A DNA stretch of 64,000 nt from Chlorokybus atmophyticus (lineage: Eukaryota; Streptophyta; Chlorokybophyceae; Chlorokybales; Chlorokybaceae): NCBI GenBank assembly GCA_009103225.1, contig RHPI01000797.1:507764-571763 (forward strand), given 5' to 3'. Under the pieces are notes generated by a model. It ran no database searches and was not told the origin of the DNA. It saw only the letters and a program-made list of their open reading frames with translations. Within the stretch, counting starts at the first letter, position 1, and every line of letters starts with the position of its first letter. Made by a program: the position numbers and the translations under genes. Shown here in pieces: positions 48,084-59,544 of the stretch.

Positions 48084-48488
48084 GTTACATATATGATATT
48101 AAGGCGTAGGTGATCATATGCATTCATTGGATGGTGGCTGATGTGTCAACTATGCAACTACGCAGAGCTGCACTATTTGGCTGCTGTTGTCTAATTGCCG
48201 TGTCGCACGATCCGGAGGGACGCTTTTTAAGACAGTGGCTGGGGCTGATTTTGCAGGCTTGAGATCTTGGAGAAATCGCCGAATGTAAGTAAAATCGCTG
48301 ACCGTGCACTTTTCATGATATGCGAGTTCCATTTACTCGCACACGCGGCGCTCTATCATTTGAAAACCTTAACCATGGAACGCTCGCTGCGTGCAGACAA
48401 ATTTGAACTCAGGCTGCTCAAGATGTGCGCGCGATGCTCTGCCTACTTCGCCACGCGGTGCGGCAAACGACGAGGACGCTGCGTGTAG

Positions 48489-48645
48489 CGAACCACTAGC
48501 CACAAAAGCACGAAGTGTGTTTTTTAGCCATTGTGGCATTATTATCGGGTTGCTTCGATACCATGACAACGAACCACTAGGCCACAAAAGCACGAAGTGG
48601 GTTTTGTGACCAGTGTAGCGTTATTGTCAGGTCGTCCCATGACAC
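48489..48645. repeat. Direct repeat, about 85 bp x 2
   Basis: Both copies have 'gaaccactag', 'ccacaaaagcacgaagtg' and 'gcgttattgtcagg' or 'gcattattatcggg'. Confidence 0.7.
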
Positions 48646-48731
48646 TGCATGATAAGCAATGACAATGTCCGCTGTCGCGGCGGAACGCATCGCAATGTTG
48701 ATGTTGTTCTATGTCGCTCTAAGTGCATTTG

Positions 48732-49424
48732 TGTAACAGCCTGAACCCTTTTCCATATTGTACTGCATGTCTAATATGTGTTTTGCCTTTGTTTTGGCTT
48801 TACAAAGGCTTTATAAAGGGCTTTTACAAGCTGTACAGGCGGTGCTCGGCTGCAGTACGCGACTCCGCCTGCGTCCTACCCAGTAGTAGCAGCTGCCTGC
48901 CGGCGATGTGACCTACTGTGAGACAGCGGTGACGCAGCTGACGAGACTACACGGTGCGGTACCTGCCTTGACGCGAACTGTACAGTCAGCTACCGCTACG
49001 CAGTACCTTGTGACGCGGAGTGCACAGTCAGCTGCTGCGTGAAAGGTACCCCGACGCGCGGGGCAGCCACTTGCACTTCTACAGGTCCTTTAGTTTTGAT
49101 TTGGAAAATATAGACAAGACGCCTGGTTAATAGACTGCTTGGTTTGTATGCTTGTATATATAAAAATCCTGTGTAATATAACCAACTTTTCTTTCTGCTC
49201 TCTGCTGTGAGTATGCTGGTGTATGCTTGAGAGAGGCGTGATACAAGCCACATTGTTGCGTTTTTGCTTGGCGCGGGAAGTATTGGTGTTCGTATGCGTG
49301 TGTACGCTCGACGCGTGCGTGCGTGCGCGGGAGAAGGCAAGGTTCCGGTGTGAAGACTGTGCTCAGCTGGACACATGTGTTGTATGATCTGTGTGCTGTG
49401 TATGTGAGCACGAGCATTGTTACA
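48732..49424 (+). repeat. 5' LTR of element C
   Basis: Starts TGTAACAGCCTGAACCC and ends GCATTGTTACA, followed by one base and the primer site. Target copy ATTTG on the left. Confidence 0.95.
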
Positions 49425-49510
49425 GTGGTATCGGAGCCCTTGGAAGGGTTGGGTTCTTGTTTTAAGGGGATTTTAACTATATCTGTAGTGTGTGACGTAT
49501 TTTTCTGTTT

Positions 49511-50554
49511 ATGGACGCTACCATGGATGATGCCCATGTTGTGGAGCTTCAGCAAGTGCTGGTGGCTATTTACGAGGAGCTGCAACGTATTCAAGCATCT
49601 GCCCAAGCTCAAGCGGCACAATTTTAAGAAGTCTTGGCTCAAGTGCGCGCGGCTACGCCCATTGCTGCACCTATGGCTCTTCCACCAGCCTCTCGCCATG
49701 TGAAAGTGCCAAAACCGCAGCCATTCAAGGGCGAGAGAGATGGTGACTGCGTCGAGGAGTGGGTGTTGGCTGTCTCTTCATGGTTGAAGCTTACTGAGGT
49801 AACCGTACATCTCCATGTCGATGTGGCTGCTACTTCCTTTGAGGGAGCTGCACTTGTGTGGTGGCATCATCGCTGTGCTCGTGTGGAAGCTAGTCTTGAG
49901 GTTCCCTTTGTCACCGTGGCTGAGCTGGCCGCTCAGGTGAAGAAACAGTTCGTGCCGGTGCAAAGCATGAAGACGGCACGTGATCAGCTCTCTACACTTG
50001 TGCAAACACAGTCCATGATGGCCTACGCGTCTGCGTTTCAGCGTCTTGTGCGCTCCATACCCAACATGACTGAGGAGGAGCAGCTGGACCGCTACACGCG
50101 CGGGTTGAAGACTCTTTGTCGCAAGGAAGTTGAGCTTCGTGACGCCAAGTCTCTTGCGGAGGCCATTCGCATCGCCGAGCGTACGGACGTGTTGTATTTC
50201 AAGGGTACCGCCAAAGACACTGATTGTGGACGCTTCACTCAGTCGCGGGGAGGTTTGTATCGCTCATACACACCGTTGGAAGCTGGTTCAGGAGCTGCAA
50301 CAGCTGCGGGGGCTGGCCTGGGACCTACACCAATGGAGTTGGGCGTTCTCTATGCCTCATAGAAGGATGTGAAAGGTTGGGAAGATGTCAAGGCAGTTCG
50401 GAAGTGTTGGGAGTGCTCTTCCACTGAGCATATGCGCTCCAACTGCCCCATCTTCAAGGCAAAGTCGGCTGCACATGCACGCAACGCGCGCGGCGGTGGA
50501 TGTGTGAATACGGTGGAGGAGGAGATGTTGCAGTCAGGAGACGGCTCACCTTAG
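49511..50554 (+). pseudogene. Gag of element C
   Basis: From the ATG at 49511 (MDATMDDAHVVELQQVLVAI), interrupted by TAA at about 49625, then a long frame with KPQPFKGERDGDCVEEWVL and the gag domain (VWWHHRCARVEA, YASAFQRLVRSIPNM, YTRGLKTLCRKEVEL). A TAG at 50360-50362 precedes a CCHC knuckle CWECSSTEHMRSNC in the same frame (about 50407-50448), which ends at a double TAG. Pol continues in another frame, so a frameshift separates Gag and Pol in this family. Confidence 0.9.
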
Positions 50555-52051
50555 TAGCTAAAGAGGCTGCTGCTGGGGTTGTGATGGAGCCTCATTCTGA
50601 TGTTGACAATTCAGAGCCTTTCGTGGATGCGTCGATGACTGTTGGCGGCATGTGCGCAACGGCGACGCGGAACGGTGTGGTTCGTGTGCTTGACAAGGTG
50701 AGGCAGCTGCTAACAATCACGGCCATGATATGTGAGGGTCATGGGCCTTGGGTGGAGTACAAATTGCTGGTGGATAGTGGCGCGAACAGCAACTTCATGA
50801 ATCACGAGGTTGCGCGTCGACACAAGTGGCTCTCGTGGGCGAATGCCGGCTCCGTGACTCTCGCGGACGGCCGTGCGCCAACCGGAGCTATAACGCTGAG
50901 CAAAAAGCTTGAAGTTCACGCTGGGATGATGAAGGATAGCCTACGGTTTTGCTGCATCGACATTGGCAACGGCTTTGATGGCATTTTGAGGCTACTTTGG
51001 CGGGTGGTGGTATGGCTATGACACGCTTGGGTGCTTCGTACCGTAGTGAGTGTTTGGTTTAAGAGCGTATGAGCTGCATCGCATGCCTGCCAGCAGTGCA
51101 CCGCATGCGTGTGAGGTGCATGGCGTAAAGGCGTGCCAGCAAGATGCACAACATGCTTCTGGCTCGAGGGGGGAGGATCTGGAGCTGGAGTCACAAGTTT
51201 GCTAAGGCTTAGATCGAGATCTGGTGCGGGAACGTGTGAAGGATGCATCGTTGTGTATGGTGCGTGACACACCGCCAAAGTTAGATCCAAAGCTGGTTGG
51301 TACTGGTGTGGAGGGTTTACAAGACCCTGAGGTGCAGAATTTTGCTTGAGGAGTTCAAAGACATCATGGTGGACGGGTTACCATCTGATTTGCCACCCAC
51401 GCGCAGCGTTAATCACCATGTGGAGCTCATTGAGGGCGTGCACAAGCCGCCGTACAAACCAGTGTACAAGTTGTCTCCGGCTGAGCTCGAGGAGGCGGAG
51501 AGACAAGTTGAGATATCCACCTTCTGCAACGTGGATACATCAGGCCTAGCAGGTCTCCTTATGGTGCACATATCTTGTTTGTGCGCAAGAAGAACGGAGC
51601 CTTGCGCATGTGCATTGATTATCGGCCGGTTAACAACATCACAAAGAAAAATGTGCTTCCTTTGCCTCGCATGCATGACTTGTTGGAGAAGGTAGAAGGT
51701 GCTAAATTTTTCAGAAGCTTAGATTTAGCTGGCGGCTACCATCAAATCCGCATAGCGTCGGAGGACTTCGAGAAAACGGCCTTCACCACTCGCTATGGCC
51801 ATTACTAGTGGTTGGTAATGGCGTTTGGGATGACCAACGCTCCGGCAACATTTCCAACCTTGATAAACGGTGTTTTTGCTGATTTGATTGGCAAGGGTGT
51901 CCTCGTGTTCCACATTGACATTCTTGTGTACACGAAGAGCAAGAGAGAGCACATGGCGTTACTACGTGAGGTGATGACGCGTCTATGTGCACACAAGCTG
52001 TTTGCTCAGCTCAACAAGTGCCGTTTCTTGCTGCAAGAGGTAGAGTACTGA
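50500..52051 (+). pseudogene. Protease and reverse transcriptase of element C
   Basis: The protease has LLVDSGANSNFMN (about 50764-50802), active-site Asp-Ser-Gly. The RT begins near 51350 (KDIMVDGLPSDLPPTRSV). After frame changes it shows LFVRKKNGALRMCIDYRPVN, SLDLAGGYHQIRI, and a TAG after YGHY where a Gln or similar is expected, then WLVMAFGMTNAPATF. The catalytic box is altered: VLVFHIDILVY (51908-51919) in place of V-x-V-YLDD-I, so one catalytic Asp is missing. The 51030-51340 stretch between the domains is broken by stops. Confidence 0.88.
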
Positions 52052-52054
52052 GGT

Positions 52055-52730
52055 CATCTTGTCTCCAAGCAAGGGATCAAAGCGGACCCCAACAAGCTTG
52101 CGGCGATGCGTGATTGGACTGCTCCAAAGAACGTGAATGATGTCATGTCGTTCCTAGGGTTGGTAGGCTACTATCGCGAGTTTGTGAGAGGCTTCTCGCA
52201 CTTGGCAGCACCAACGGCATTGTTGAAGAAGGGGGTGAGCTGGAGCTGGTCGCAGGCTGAAATGAAGGCATTTTTTGACTCGAAAGCGGCCTTAACATCA
52301 GCACCCGTGCTGATGCATCCCAACATGCAGTTGCCCTTTGTAGAGGCGTGCCACAGTGTGACGCTTCCGATAAGGCCGTCGGAGCTATGTTGCAGCAAGA
52401 TCATGGCAACGGCTTGCAACCAGTTGCATTTTTCAGCAAGAAGTTGAGTGGAGCTGAGCTCAACTACCCCGTTCATGAGAAGGAATTGCTGGCGCAGGTG
52501 TTGGCGCTACGGCAGTGGCGTTGTTTCCTTGAGGGCAAGCGCTTCACACTTGAACTAACCACTTGCCATTGAGGTTCCTTTATACGCAGCCTCACCTCTC
52601 ACGTCGGCAAGCACATTGGCTCGAGTTCTTTCAACTCCCGACTTTGGAGTCAAGTACAAGCCCGGCTATTCAACAAAGGTTGCGGACACGTTGTGTCGGT
52701 ACCTCAATGCCATAAAAACGATTGTACAAG
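52055..52730 (+). pseudogene. RT thumb and RNase H of element C
   Basis: VMSFLGLVGYYREFVRGFSH marks the RT connection. RNase H follows: CDASDKAVGAMLQQDHGNG, then ELNYPVHEKELLAQVLAL. The tail FGVKYKPGYSTKVADTLCR is the usual end of gypsy RNase H. Two frameshifts are visible (about 52340 and 52570). Confidence 0.88.
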
Positions 52731-53613
52731 TGCCGCCGGAGTGGTTGGACCAGATCCGAGCCTTGTTGCATGAGGACGCCGTTGGTAAGAAGGCTATCGA
52801 GGCGCTCGAGAACGGAACTGATCATGGCGGCCTTTGGGCATTGAAGGACGGGCTGCTATGGCACGGGGATTGCATGTACACCACATTGCGCACATGTGCG
52901 TGGGACTGATGAAGGAAGCACACGACGCGCCAATGGCTGGTCATCAAGGGCTGGAGCGGACGCTAGCCTTGTTGCAACAGCAAGTTTTCTGGTCGGAGAT
53001 GCATCGTGATGTCAAGGACTATGTGGCATTGTGCGACACTTGTCAAAGGGTGAAGGCGAGCAACCAACGAGCCAGCGGGCTGCTCCAGCCATTGCCAATA
53101 CCTTTGACTAAGTGGGAGCAAGTTACTCTCGACTTCAACACGGGGCTGCCACGAACACGCGAAGGACATGATGCTATCTTGGTGTTTGTGGATATGACCA
53201 GCAAAATGGTGCGGTTGGCGCCATGTACGGAGACTTGCATGGCTCCCGAGGCTGCCAAGTTGTTCATCAAGCATGTGGTGCGCTCTCATGGCCTCCCGAG
53301 GAGCATTGTGAATGATAGGGACCCGCGGTTCACGGGAAACTTTTGGAAATCTCTCCATTCAGCTTTGGGCACGACCATGAAGTTTAGCAATGCCTACCAC
53401 CCCAAGACAGACGGCCAAACGGAACGCACCAATTGTGTGGTCGAGGACATGTTGCGGTGCTATGTGAACAGCCAACAGGACAATTGGGGAGACATGCTAG
53501 AGCTAATTGAGTTCACCATCCAACAACCACAAGAGTGCAAGCACGGGCATGACACCTTTTCTCATGCACTATGGGCAACATCCGTTGACGCCGTTGACGG
53601 CATGGGCGCCTGA
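52731..53613 (+). pseudogene. Integrase of element C
   Basis: Zinc-binding HHCC: HDAPMAGHQGLERTLALL ... LCDTCQRVKA. Catalytic core: VTLDFNTGLPRTREGHD, SIVNDRDPRFTGNFW and KTDGQTERTNCVVEDML, carrying the D-D-E residues. The open frame runs from 52834 to 53613; a frameshift near 53590 precedes the C-terminal module. Confidence 0.9.
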
Positions 53614-53627
53614 CATGCAAAGTTAAG

Positions 53628-54208
53628 ATGTGGAGGCCGTGGATGGCTTTCTTCAAGAGGTGTGCCAACATTAGCAAGGCAGCTCGTGAGGCTCTGATTG
53701 TGGCACAGAACAGGCAAAAGCAATACGCCGATGCGCATCTCAAGTACGTTATCTTTCCGGAGGGAGATCGTGTGATGCTCTCTACAAAGCATGTGCAGCT
53801 GGTCACGGGTGTGCGCAAGCTGAGTGAGTGATGGTTGGAACCTTTCAAAGTCATCAAGGTCATCTCAGAGGTAGCTTACAAGCTGGAGCTGCCCGATACC
53901 ATGCGTGTGCACCCCGTTTCTCATGTCTCGCTGCTTAAAGCTTACAAGGGGGAGCCGCCACCTCGTCCACCTCCGATTCTGGTTCGAGAGGGCCAAGCTG
54001 AGTGGGAGGTGGAGGCAATCATCAAGGCCAAGCTGGTGGGAGGTGTGCGCAAGTACTTGGTGAAGTGGCGCGGCTATTCAATGCACGAGGCGACGTATGA
54101 ACTCGAGGAGAGTTTTCCCAACGCCAAACAAATCTTGCAAGAGTACATGGCCAGAGGAGGCACTCGTCAGCTTCGAGGGCGAAGCTTCCCCACGGCGGGG
54201 GAAGGGGT
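53628..54208 (+). pseudogene. Integrase C-terminus and chromodomain of element C
   Basis: RQKQYADAHLKYVIFPEGD and VMLSTKHVQL form the GPF/Y-like region, broken by a TGA before WLEPFKVI (53829-53831). HPVSHVSLLKAYKG and a Pro-rich linker follow. The chromodomain WEVEAIIKAKLVGGVRKYLV, KWRGYS is complete and ends at a TAA that overlaps the 3' LTR start. Confidence 0.9.
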
Positions 54209-54895
54209 GTAACAGCCTGGACTCTTTTCCATATTTTACTGCATGTCTATATGTGTTTTGCTGTTTTTCTGACTTTATAAAGGCTTTAAGAAGGGCTTTC
54301 ACAAGCTGTACGCGGTGCTTGGCTGCAGTGCGCGACTCCGCCTGCGACCGACCCAGTAGTAGCACCTGCCTGCCGGCGACGTGACCTACTGTGAGACAGC
54401 GGTGACGTAGCTGACTAGACTGCACGGTGCGGTACCTGCCTTTACGCGAACTGTACAGTCAGCTACCGCTGCGCAGTACCTTGACGCGGAGTGCACAGTC
54501 AGCTGCCGCGTGAAAGGTACCCCGACGCGCGGGGCAGCCACTTGCACTGCTACAGGTCTTTTAGTTTTGGTTTTAAAAAATGTAGACAAGACACCTGGTT
54601 ATCAGGCTGCTTTGTTTTTGTGCTTGTATAAATAGAAATCCTGTGCAATATAACCAACTTTTCTTTCTGCTCTCTGCTGTGAGTATGCTAATGTATGCTC
54701 GAGAGAGGCGTGATCAAGCCACATTGCTGCGTTCTTGCTTGGCGCGGGAAGTATTAGTGTTCATGTGCGTGTGCGCGCTCGACGCGTGCGTGCGTGCGCG
54801 GGAGAAGGCAAGGTTCCGGTGTGAAGACTGTGCTTAGCTACACACATGTCTTGTATGACTTGTGTGCTGTGTATGTGAGCATGAGCATCGTTATA
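54209..54895 (+). repeat. 3' LTR of element C
   Basis: TGTAACAGCCTGGACTC ... GCATCGTTATA; right target copy ATTTG at 54896-54900. Confidence 0.95.
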
Positions 54896-54897
54896 AT

Positions 54898-54975
54898 TTG
54901 CCTCTAGTCGTGGTGCACCAGGTAGCGCGTTTGCCTTAAACCGCACGACGGGGTTGAAACCCCAGCGAACGCACT
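54898..54975 (+). other. tRNA-like sequence beside element C
   Basis: TGGTGCACCAGG (about 54912) resembles an A box and GGTTGAAACCC (about 54952) a weak B box, with a possible anticodon stem between. It is not a convincing tRNA: the acceptor stem does not pair. Ty3-type elements can insert beside Pol III genes. Confidence 0.25.
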
Positions 54976-55616
54976 TACATTGAATGCTATATTTCACTTT
55001 GCAGTGCGCGACGATGGCCTTAAGTTAATGAAACTCCCATATTCTGCCGCCTTCACGAAAAATCACACCGTCCTTGCAGATGCGGCGAATAATTCAATTC
55101 CCATAACTTGGTAGCCGTAGAAGGCTTCAAGGTATTCATTGAATCATAAATTGAGTCGAAAATCATTTCAAGCTTCATTATTGTTGCACCAAAAGTGTCC
55201 CCCGAATTGTGCAACATGCTCACTGTATATTGTATACACTGCATCCTCCTAATGCAACATGTCATTATACTCCATCCATGTACTGTCCTCCTCCTCCTCC
55301 TCCTCCTCCGAAATCTAAAAACTGGAGGCCTAAACCACTCAATACAAGTTTTCAACGAGCAAGCGAGGCACCACCACGTTGCTGACACTCCTAGAGCTAG
55401 TGTCACCATCAATCCACCTCTCAAGGGCAAAGGCGTCCATTCCAAGTCCTGGAGCCTCACACCTGCAAGCCAGTTGTCATAAGCCTGGCGGGTAGGAGGT
55501 ACAAGTAAGTCTTTCTTATCGTAGTTGAAGCCATGGGGGCAAGGGTATACTTTTTGACATGAAAATACCGCATCTGCGCAGTGTCGCACAAGTCGTAGGT
55601 GGAGATCGAAGGAAAC
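54976..55616. other. No recognised gene; (TCC)n at about 55287-55309
   Basis: The 178-codon minus-strand frame (55053-55589) has no domain features and crosses the TCC run, so it is probably spurious. Confidence 0.45.
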
Positions 55617-55917
55617 TGTAAGGAGGGGAGTTCTACCTCCCCCTTTAATCCCCTACCCCAACACCACCAACCATAGCCACGTCGCCGCCGCCGCCGCTGG
55701 CAGCCAGGGGATCGAAAGATCCCCTGGCTATAGCGGTCGCTGCGTTAGCGATATCAACTTGAGACTCGTGTCTCAAGTCGATACCGGTGTTAAATAACAC
55801 CTTATTAGGGCCTATAAAGGCCCTAATACGACTTTAATGGCTGTGTTTATCCCGTTGGGACCCCTATTTCTCATCAAATAAGGGCTGAGAACTGCATAGC
55901 GGTAGCACTCCGTTACA
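55617..55917 (-). repeat. 3' LTR of element B
   Basis: 301 bp. It lacks about 33 bases present in the other LTR, including 'gcgccgccatgcggcc'. Confidence 0.93.
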
Positions 55918-55955
55918 TTCCCCCCCACTTAGGTTTCAATGTCCTCATTGAAGGA

Positions 55956-56487
55956 TTAGCAAGGCCCCACTGTGAGCACTGAAAACCTCAGTGAGAAAAG
56001 AACCATGGCCGAAGCGGTAAAGATGTCTGCCAGCACCCTTTTACCGTCCGCGTGCGGACACATCACTCTAGTACGCCCGAAGAATCTCCTGGCAGTTGGT
56101 ATGATTCCTTTCGGGTTCCACGTGTTGTGTTCAACACCATACCCTTTCCATTCAACAAGTCGGCGCGCGTTGGCGTCGGGGCTAACGGTGACTCTGAATT
56201 GTTTCCACCTCATACTCAAAAGTACTATCGCCATCCATTGCGACTGGGGGTGGCGGAGGTTGAACCCGACCGTTTGAACGGTACGGTTTCAGTACACTCA
56301 CATGAAACACATTATGTATACGTATGGAATGTGGTAACTCCAAATGATACACGTGAGTGCCGACCCGATCAACCACTTCAAAGGGGCCTATCCAGAGAGG
56401 GAAAAACTTTCGGGTACCCACTCCCTTGATGGATATGTTTTTAATGCTCGCGAACTCAGCCACTGGAAGATAAAAGATCCCAATCAC
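55956..56487 (-). pseudogene. Integrase C-terminus and chromodomain of element B
   Basis: GPF/Y-like module FPLWIGPFEVVDRVGTHVYH and IRIHNVFHVSVLKPYRSNG, then a Pro-rich linker and FEYEVETIQ. After a frameshift the chromodomain reads RLVEWKGYGVEHNTWNP. Same layout as element A. Confidence 0.88.
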
Positions 56488-57240
56488 ACTAATTCGGACT
56501 CACATAATGCCGAATGGTTTCCTCAATCACTTAATTGGCGCGTTCATTCTGACCATCAGTCTGCGGATGATAAGCGGTACTCATGTGTTGCTGTATTTGC
56601 AGGAAGTTGCATAGCGACTTTTAAAACTGAGCTACAAACCTCGGGTAACGGTCAGAGATAACGTTGCGAGGCAAGCCATGCAACTTGAACACTAACGCGA
56701 CAAAAACCATCGCTAGATCTCGGGAGCCTATCTCCGTACAGCAAGGAACAATGTGAACCATTTTTGTCAAACGATCCACGAACACGGCAACCGCAGTATG
56801 ACCCAACGCTGTCTCAGGGAGCTCAGTGATAAGGTCCATACTCACACTGTCCCACTTATTGTCAGGTTTTGGTAACGGCCGCAGTATCTCAGCGGGCTTT
56901 TGACGTAACGGTTTGTCACGTTGACATTTGTCACACGTGTCCACATACCGCTTCACATCAGCAGGCAACGATGGCCACCAATACAACTGTTGCGCTGCCT
57001 TACTAATCTTGCGACTACCAAAGTGCCCAATGTAAGGTGGATCGTGTACATCCGCTATGCATTTTACACGCAGTTCAGCATGATCAGGGATCGCCAAACT
57101 GTTGCTCATGTAATACAGACTGTCACGTTTGTCAAACTTTTGTAAGTTGTTTTCATTAGAAAACCACGGGTCCAAAGTGTACCCATGTACAACAGATTGC
57201 ACAAACTCATCATCGGGAGACAATGTGTTGCGTGTCGCGA
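56488..57240 (-). pseudogene. Integrase of element B
   Basis: HHCC region: HDPPYIGHFGSRKISKAAQQ, LYWWPSLPADVKRYV and CDKCQRDKPLRQK. First catalytic Asp in DSVSMDLITELPE; second in NVISDRYPRF. The frame breaks at about 56621, and the Glu-containing part (about 56490-56620) is scrambled. Confidence 0.88.
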
Positions 57241-57720
57241 GTAATTGCGCGCATCACCGCCAGTAATGACGAGCAGCGACTCAATGGGTCAGCCATATTG
57301 GCTCTGCCCGGCTGCTACACCCAATCAAAGGTGAACCTGGAAAAAAACTCAATCTAGCGCGCTTGCCGTCTCGACAAGTTTTGCTATGTTTAGAAATACA
57401 CCAACGGGTTATGATCAGTCACAACAGTGAATCGAACACCCTATAAGTAACATCTCCATGTCTCGAGAGCATGAACTATACCCAATAGTTCTTGCTCTAT
57501 CGTAGTGTAGTTCACCTCTGCAGGAATGAACTTCCTACTCTCATAAGCACAAGGTCTACCATCTTGCAATGGTACCGCACCACACCCAAGTGTTGATGCG
57601 TCACTGACCACTGTGAAGTGTTTGTCCCAATTGGGCAGTGCTAACACCGGCACCGATGTTAAAGCCAACTTCACCTTTTGCATAGCAGCTTCTTGCGCCG
57701 TGTTGTCCAAGTGAACGGGG
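57241..57720 (-). pseudogene. RNase H of element B
   Basis: LALPNWDKHFTVVSDASTLG and FIPAEVNYTTIEQELLGIVH, colinear with element A RNase H. The distal half (57240-57440) has several stops. Confidence 0.85.
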
Positions 57721-59544
57721 CATCTTTACGCAACAGTTTGGTCATAGGCATGACAACTGTCGCGTACCCCATTATGAACTTGCGAAAATAGTTTGCCAAC
57801 CTCAGAAACGACCTTAGTTGATGGATATTCTGAGGTTGGGGCCACTCTTTCACAAATTGCACTTTGCGAGGGTTAGGTTTGATACCTGCACCACTCACAA
57901 CGTGACCAAGAAAGGGCAACTCCGTTTTACAAAAATCACACTTGGTGAGATTTGCCAACAAACGATGCTTGCGCAATCTTGCAAACACCGCTTCCAAGTG
58001 TTGCCTATGTTTTTCCTTTGTTTTACTGAAGACAATAGTGTCATCCAAGTATATCATTACATGTTGACCAAGCATGTCACCGTAATTTTATTCATTTCCT
58101 TCTGAAACACAGCGGGTGCATTAATCAATCCAAAAGGTAACACTTTGTATTGATAATGGCCGTAGGTGTCCTAAATGCTGTCTTATATACATCCGAAGGG
58201 TGAATCCGGATTTGATGATACCCGATGGTCAAGTCTAGCGTACCAAAGTACTCATTCCCTGACAACTTGTCAAACACATCATCAATCCTTGGCAACGGGT
58301 ATCTGTTCTTTACCGTGATCTTGTTTAGAGCACGGTAATCCACACACATGCGCAAACTCCCATTCTTTTTCATAACAAACAATATGGGTGCGCCAAAGGG
58401 TGAAGAACTTGGTTCAATCAATCCCTTTTCCAATAACTCTTTTTACTGTGTTTCCATTTCCCCCCTCTTACGAGGGCCCAACCTATATATAAGCCGAAAT
58501 GAAAGCTCACTATCAGGAATTAAAGGTATTGTGTGTCCGACACCTCGATCAACGGGGCAAGCCCGGCAACTCACCTGAGAACACATTCTGAAATTACTCA
58601 ATGATGTCCGCCACACCTTTTGTATTGCCAGGCACTACATCATTACTCGACGCTAAGTGCATTAGACAAGCAGATGTGTTTTTACGTAACGCACGCTTCA
58701 CTTGAAGCGCCGTAAGTAACGCATGGTCTGTTTGCTTGTATTTCAAGCTATGCGACCCCTGCACATACAAAGTGATGCGCTTACGCCCCCTCTTTACTGT
58801 GCACAGCCGTGCAGCAGTATCTAATGGCATAGACACTTGATTCTGCCATTCTTGGCCAAATACCACATCAACACCAACTATGTTAATGGGCACTACGATG
58901 AAAGTTAAATTGGCTTGATAACTACCAATCTTAACTTTCAACTTGATTTCACCTTTTACCGATAACGTACCCCCAGCACCAGCAGCCGAGAATGCTGAGG
59001 GTGTACACGCTATCTTATTGCGCATAACCCATTTTTCTTCGACGAAGTTATGCGTTGCCCCGGTGTCAACCAAGAACGAGCTAGTAATACTTTGTGCCGT
59101 GCCTGTGAAGGTCCACAATAAAGGTACTACTCGCCCTTGAAAGGTAGCCAAGATTCCATGACTGATGCGCGGGTTAATCAATATTGCTGACAACCGTACT
59201 GTCCCCGTCTCACGCTTTGTGAATTGTTTAAACACAGTTCCCCCCTGAGTATGCTTTAGCCACGGTCCATGATACTTCGGCACCATGACAACCACACTCA
59301 GCGTCATGCGTTTATTTTATAACTCACACAATGTGCGCAAAACGTCTGTTAGCATGTTAAATTCTACATGCACTAGCACACAAGCCTGGTCATCCACTTT
59401 TTCACTGTCAAAAAGTGGCAGCTTGTCATGTGCTTGCCATGCATGTGTCATTACATGTACACGAGACAACTCGTCAAACCAGTTTGCTGCATGTAACACT
59501 AGCAACTGGCCACTAGATGAAGGTACATCAGTCACGACGTAATC
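57671..59544 (-). pseudogene. Protease and reverse transcriptase of element B
   Basis: Pol follows Gag in frame after one TAG (59545-59547), beginning DYVVTDVPSSSGQLL. The protease active site is FLVDTGATHNFVEEKW (about 59030-59080). [41 protein letters not shown]; after a shift, INAPAVFQ. The catalytic box is MIYLDDTIVFSKT (YLDD about 58045-58060). The thumb has LRSFLRLANYFRKFIMGYAT. A TAA near 58445 and frameshifts near 58150 and 58600 disrupt it. Confidence 0.9.

Larger units (their letters stand above)
48732..54895 (+). mobile_element. Ty3/gypsy chromovirus, element C
   Basis: LTRs 48732-49424 (693 bp) and 54209-54895 (687 bp), TGTAACAGCCTG...TTACA or TTATA. A perfect 5-bp target duplication ATTTG flanks it (48727-48731, 54896-54900). 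Primer site TGGTATCGGAGCC at 49426 (initiator-Met type); polypurine tract GCGGGGGAAGGGG before the 3' LTR. Coding order is Gag, protease, RT, RNase H, integrase, chromodomain. Multiple stops and frameshifts, plus an altered RT active site, show it is dead. Confidence 0.95.

Noticed and set aside
48732-54895. Endogenous retrovirus with an envelope gene
   Set aside because: No open frame lies between the chromodomain and the 3' LTR in any of the gypsy elements here.
55053-55589. 178-codon minus-strand frame
   Set aside because: It crosses a TCC repeat and shows no domain, splice or homology signal.
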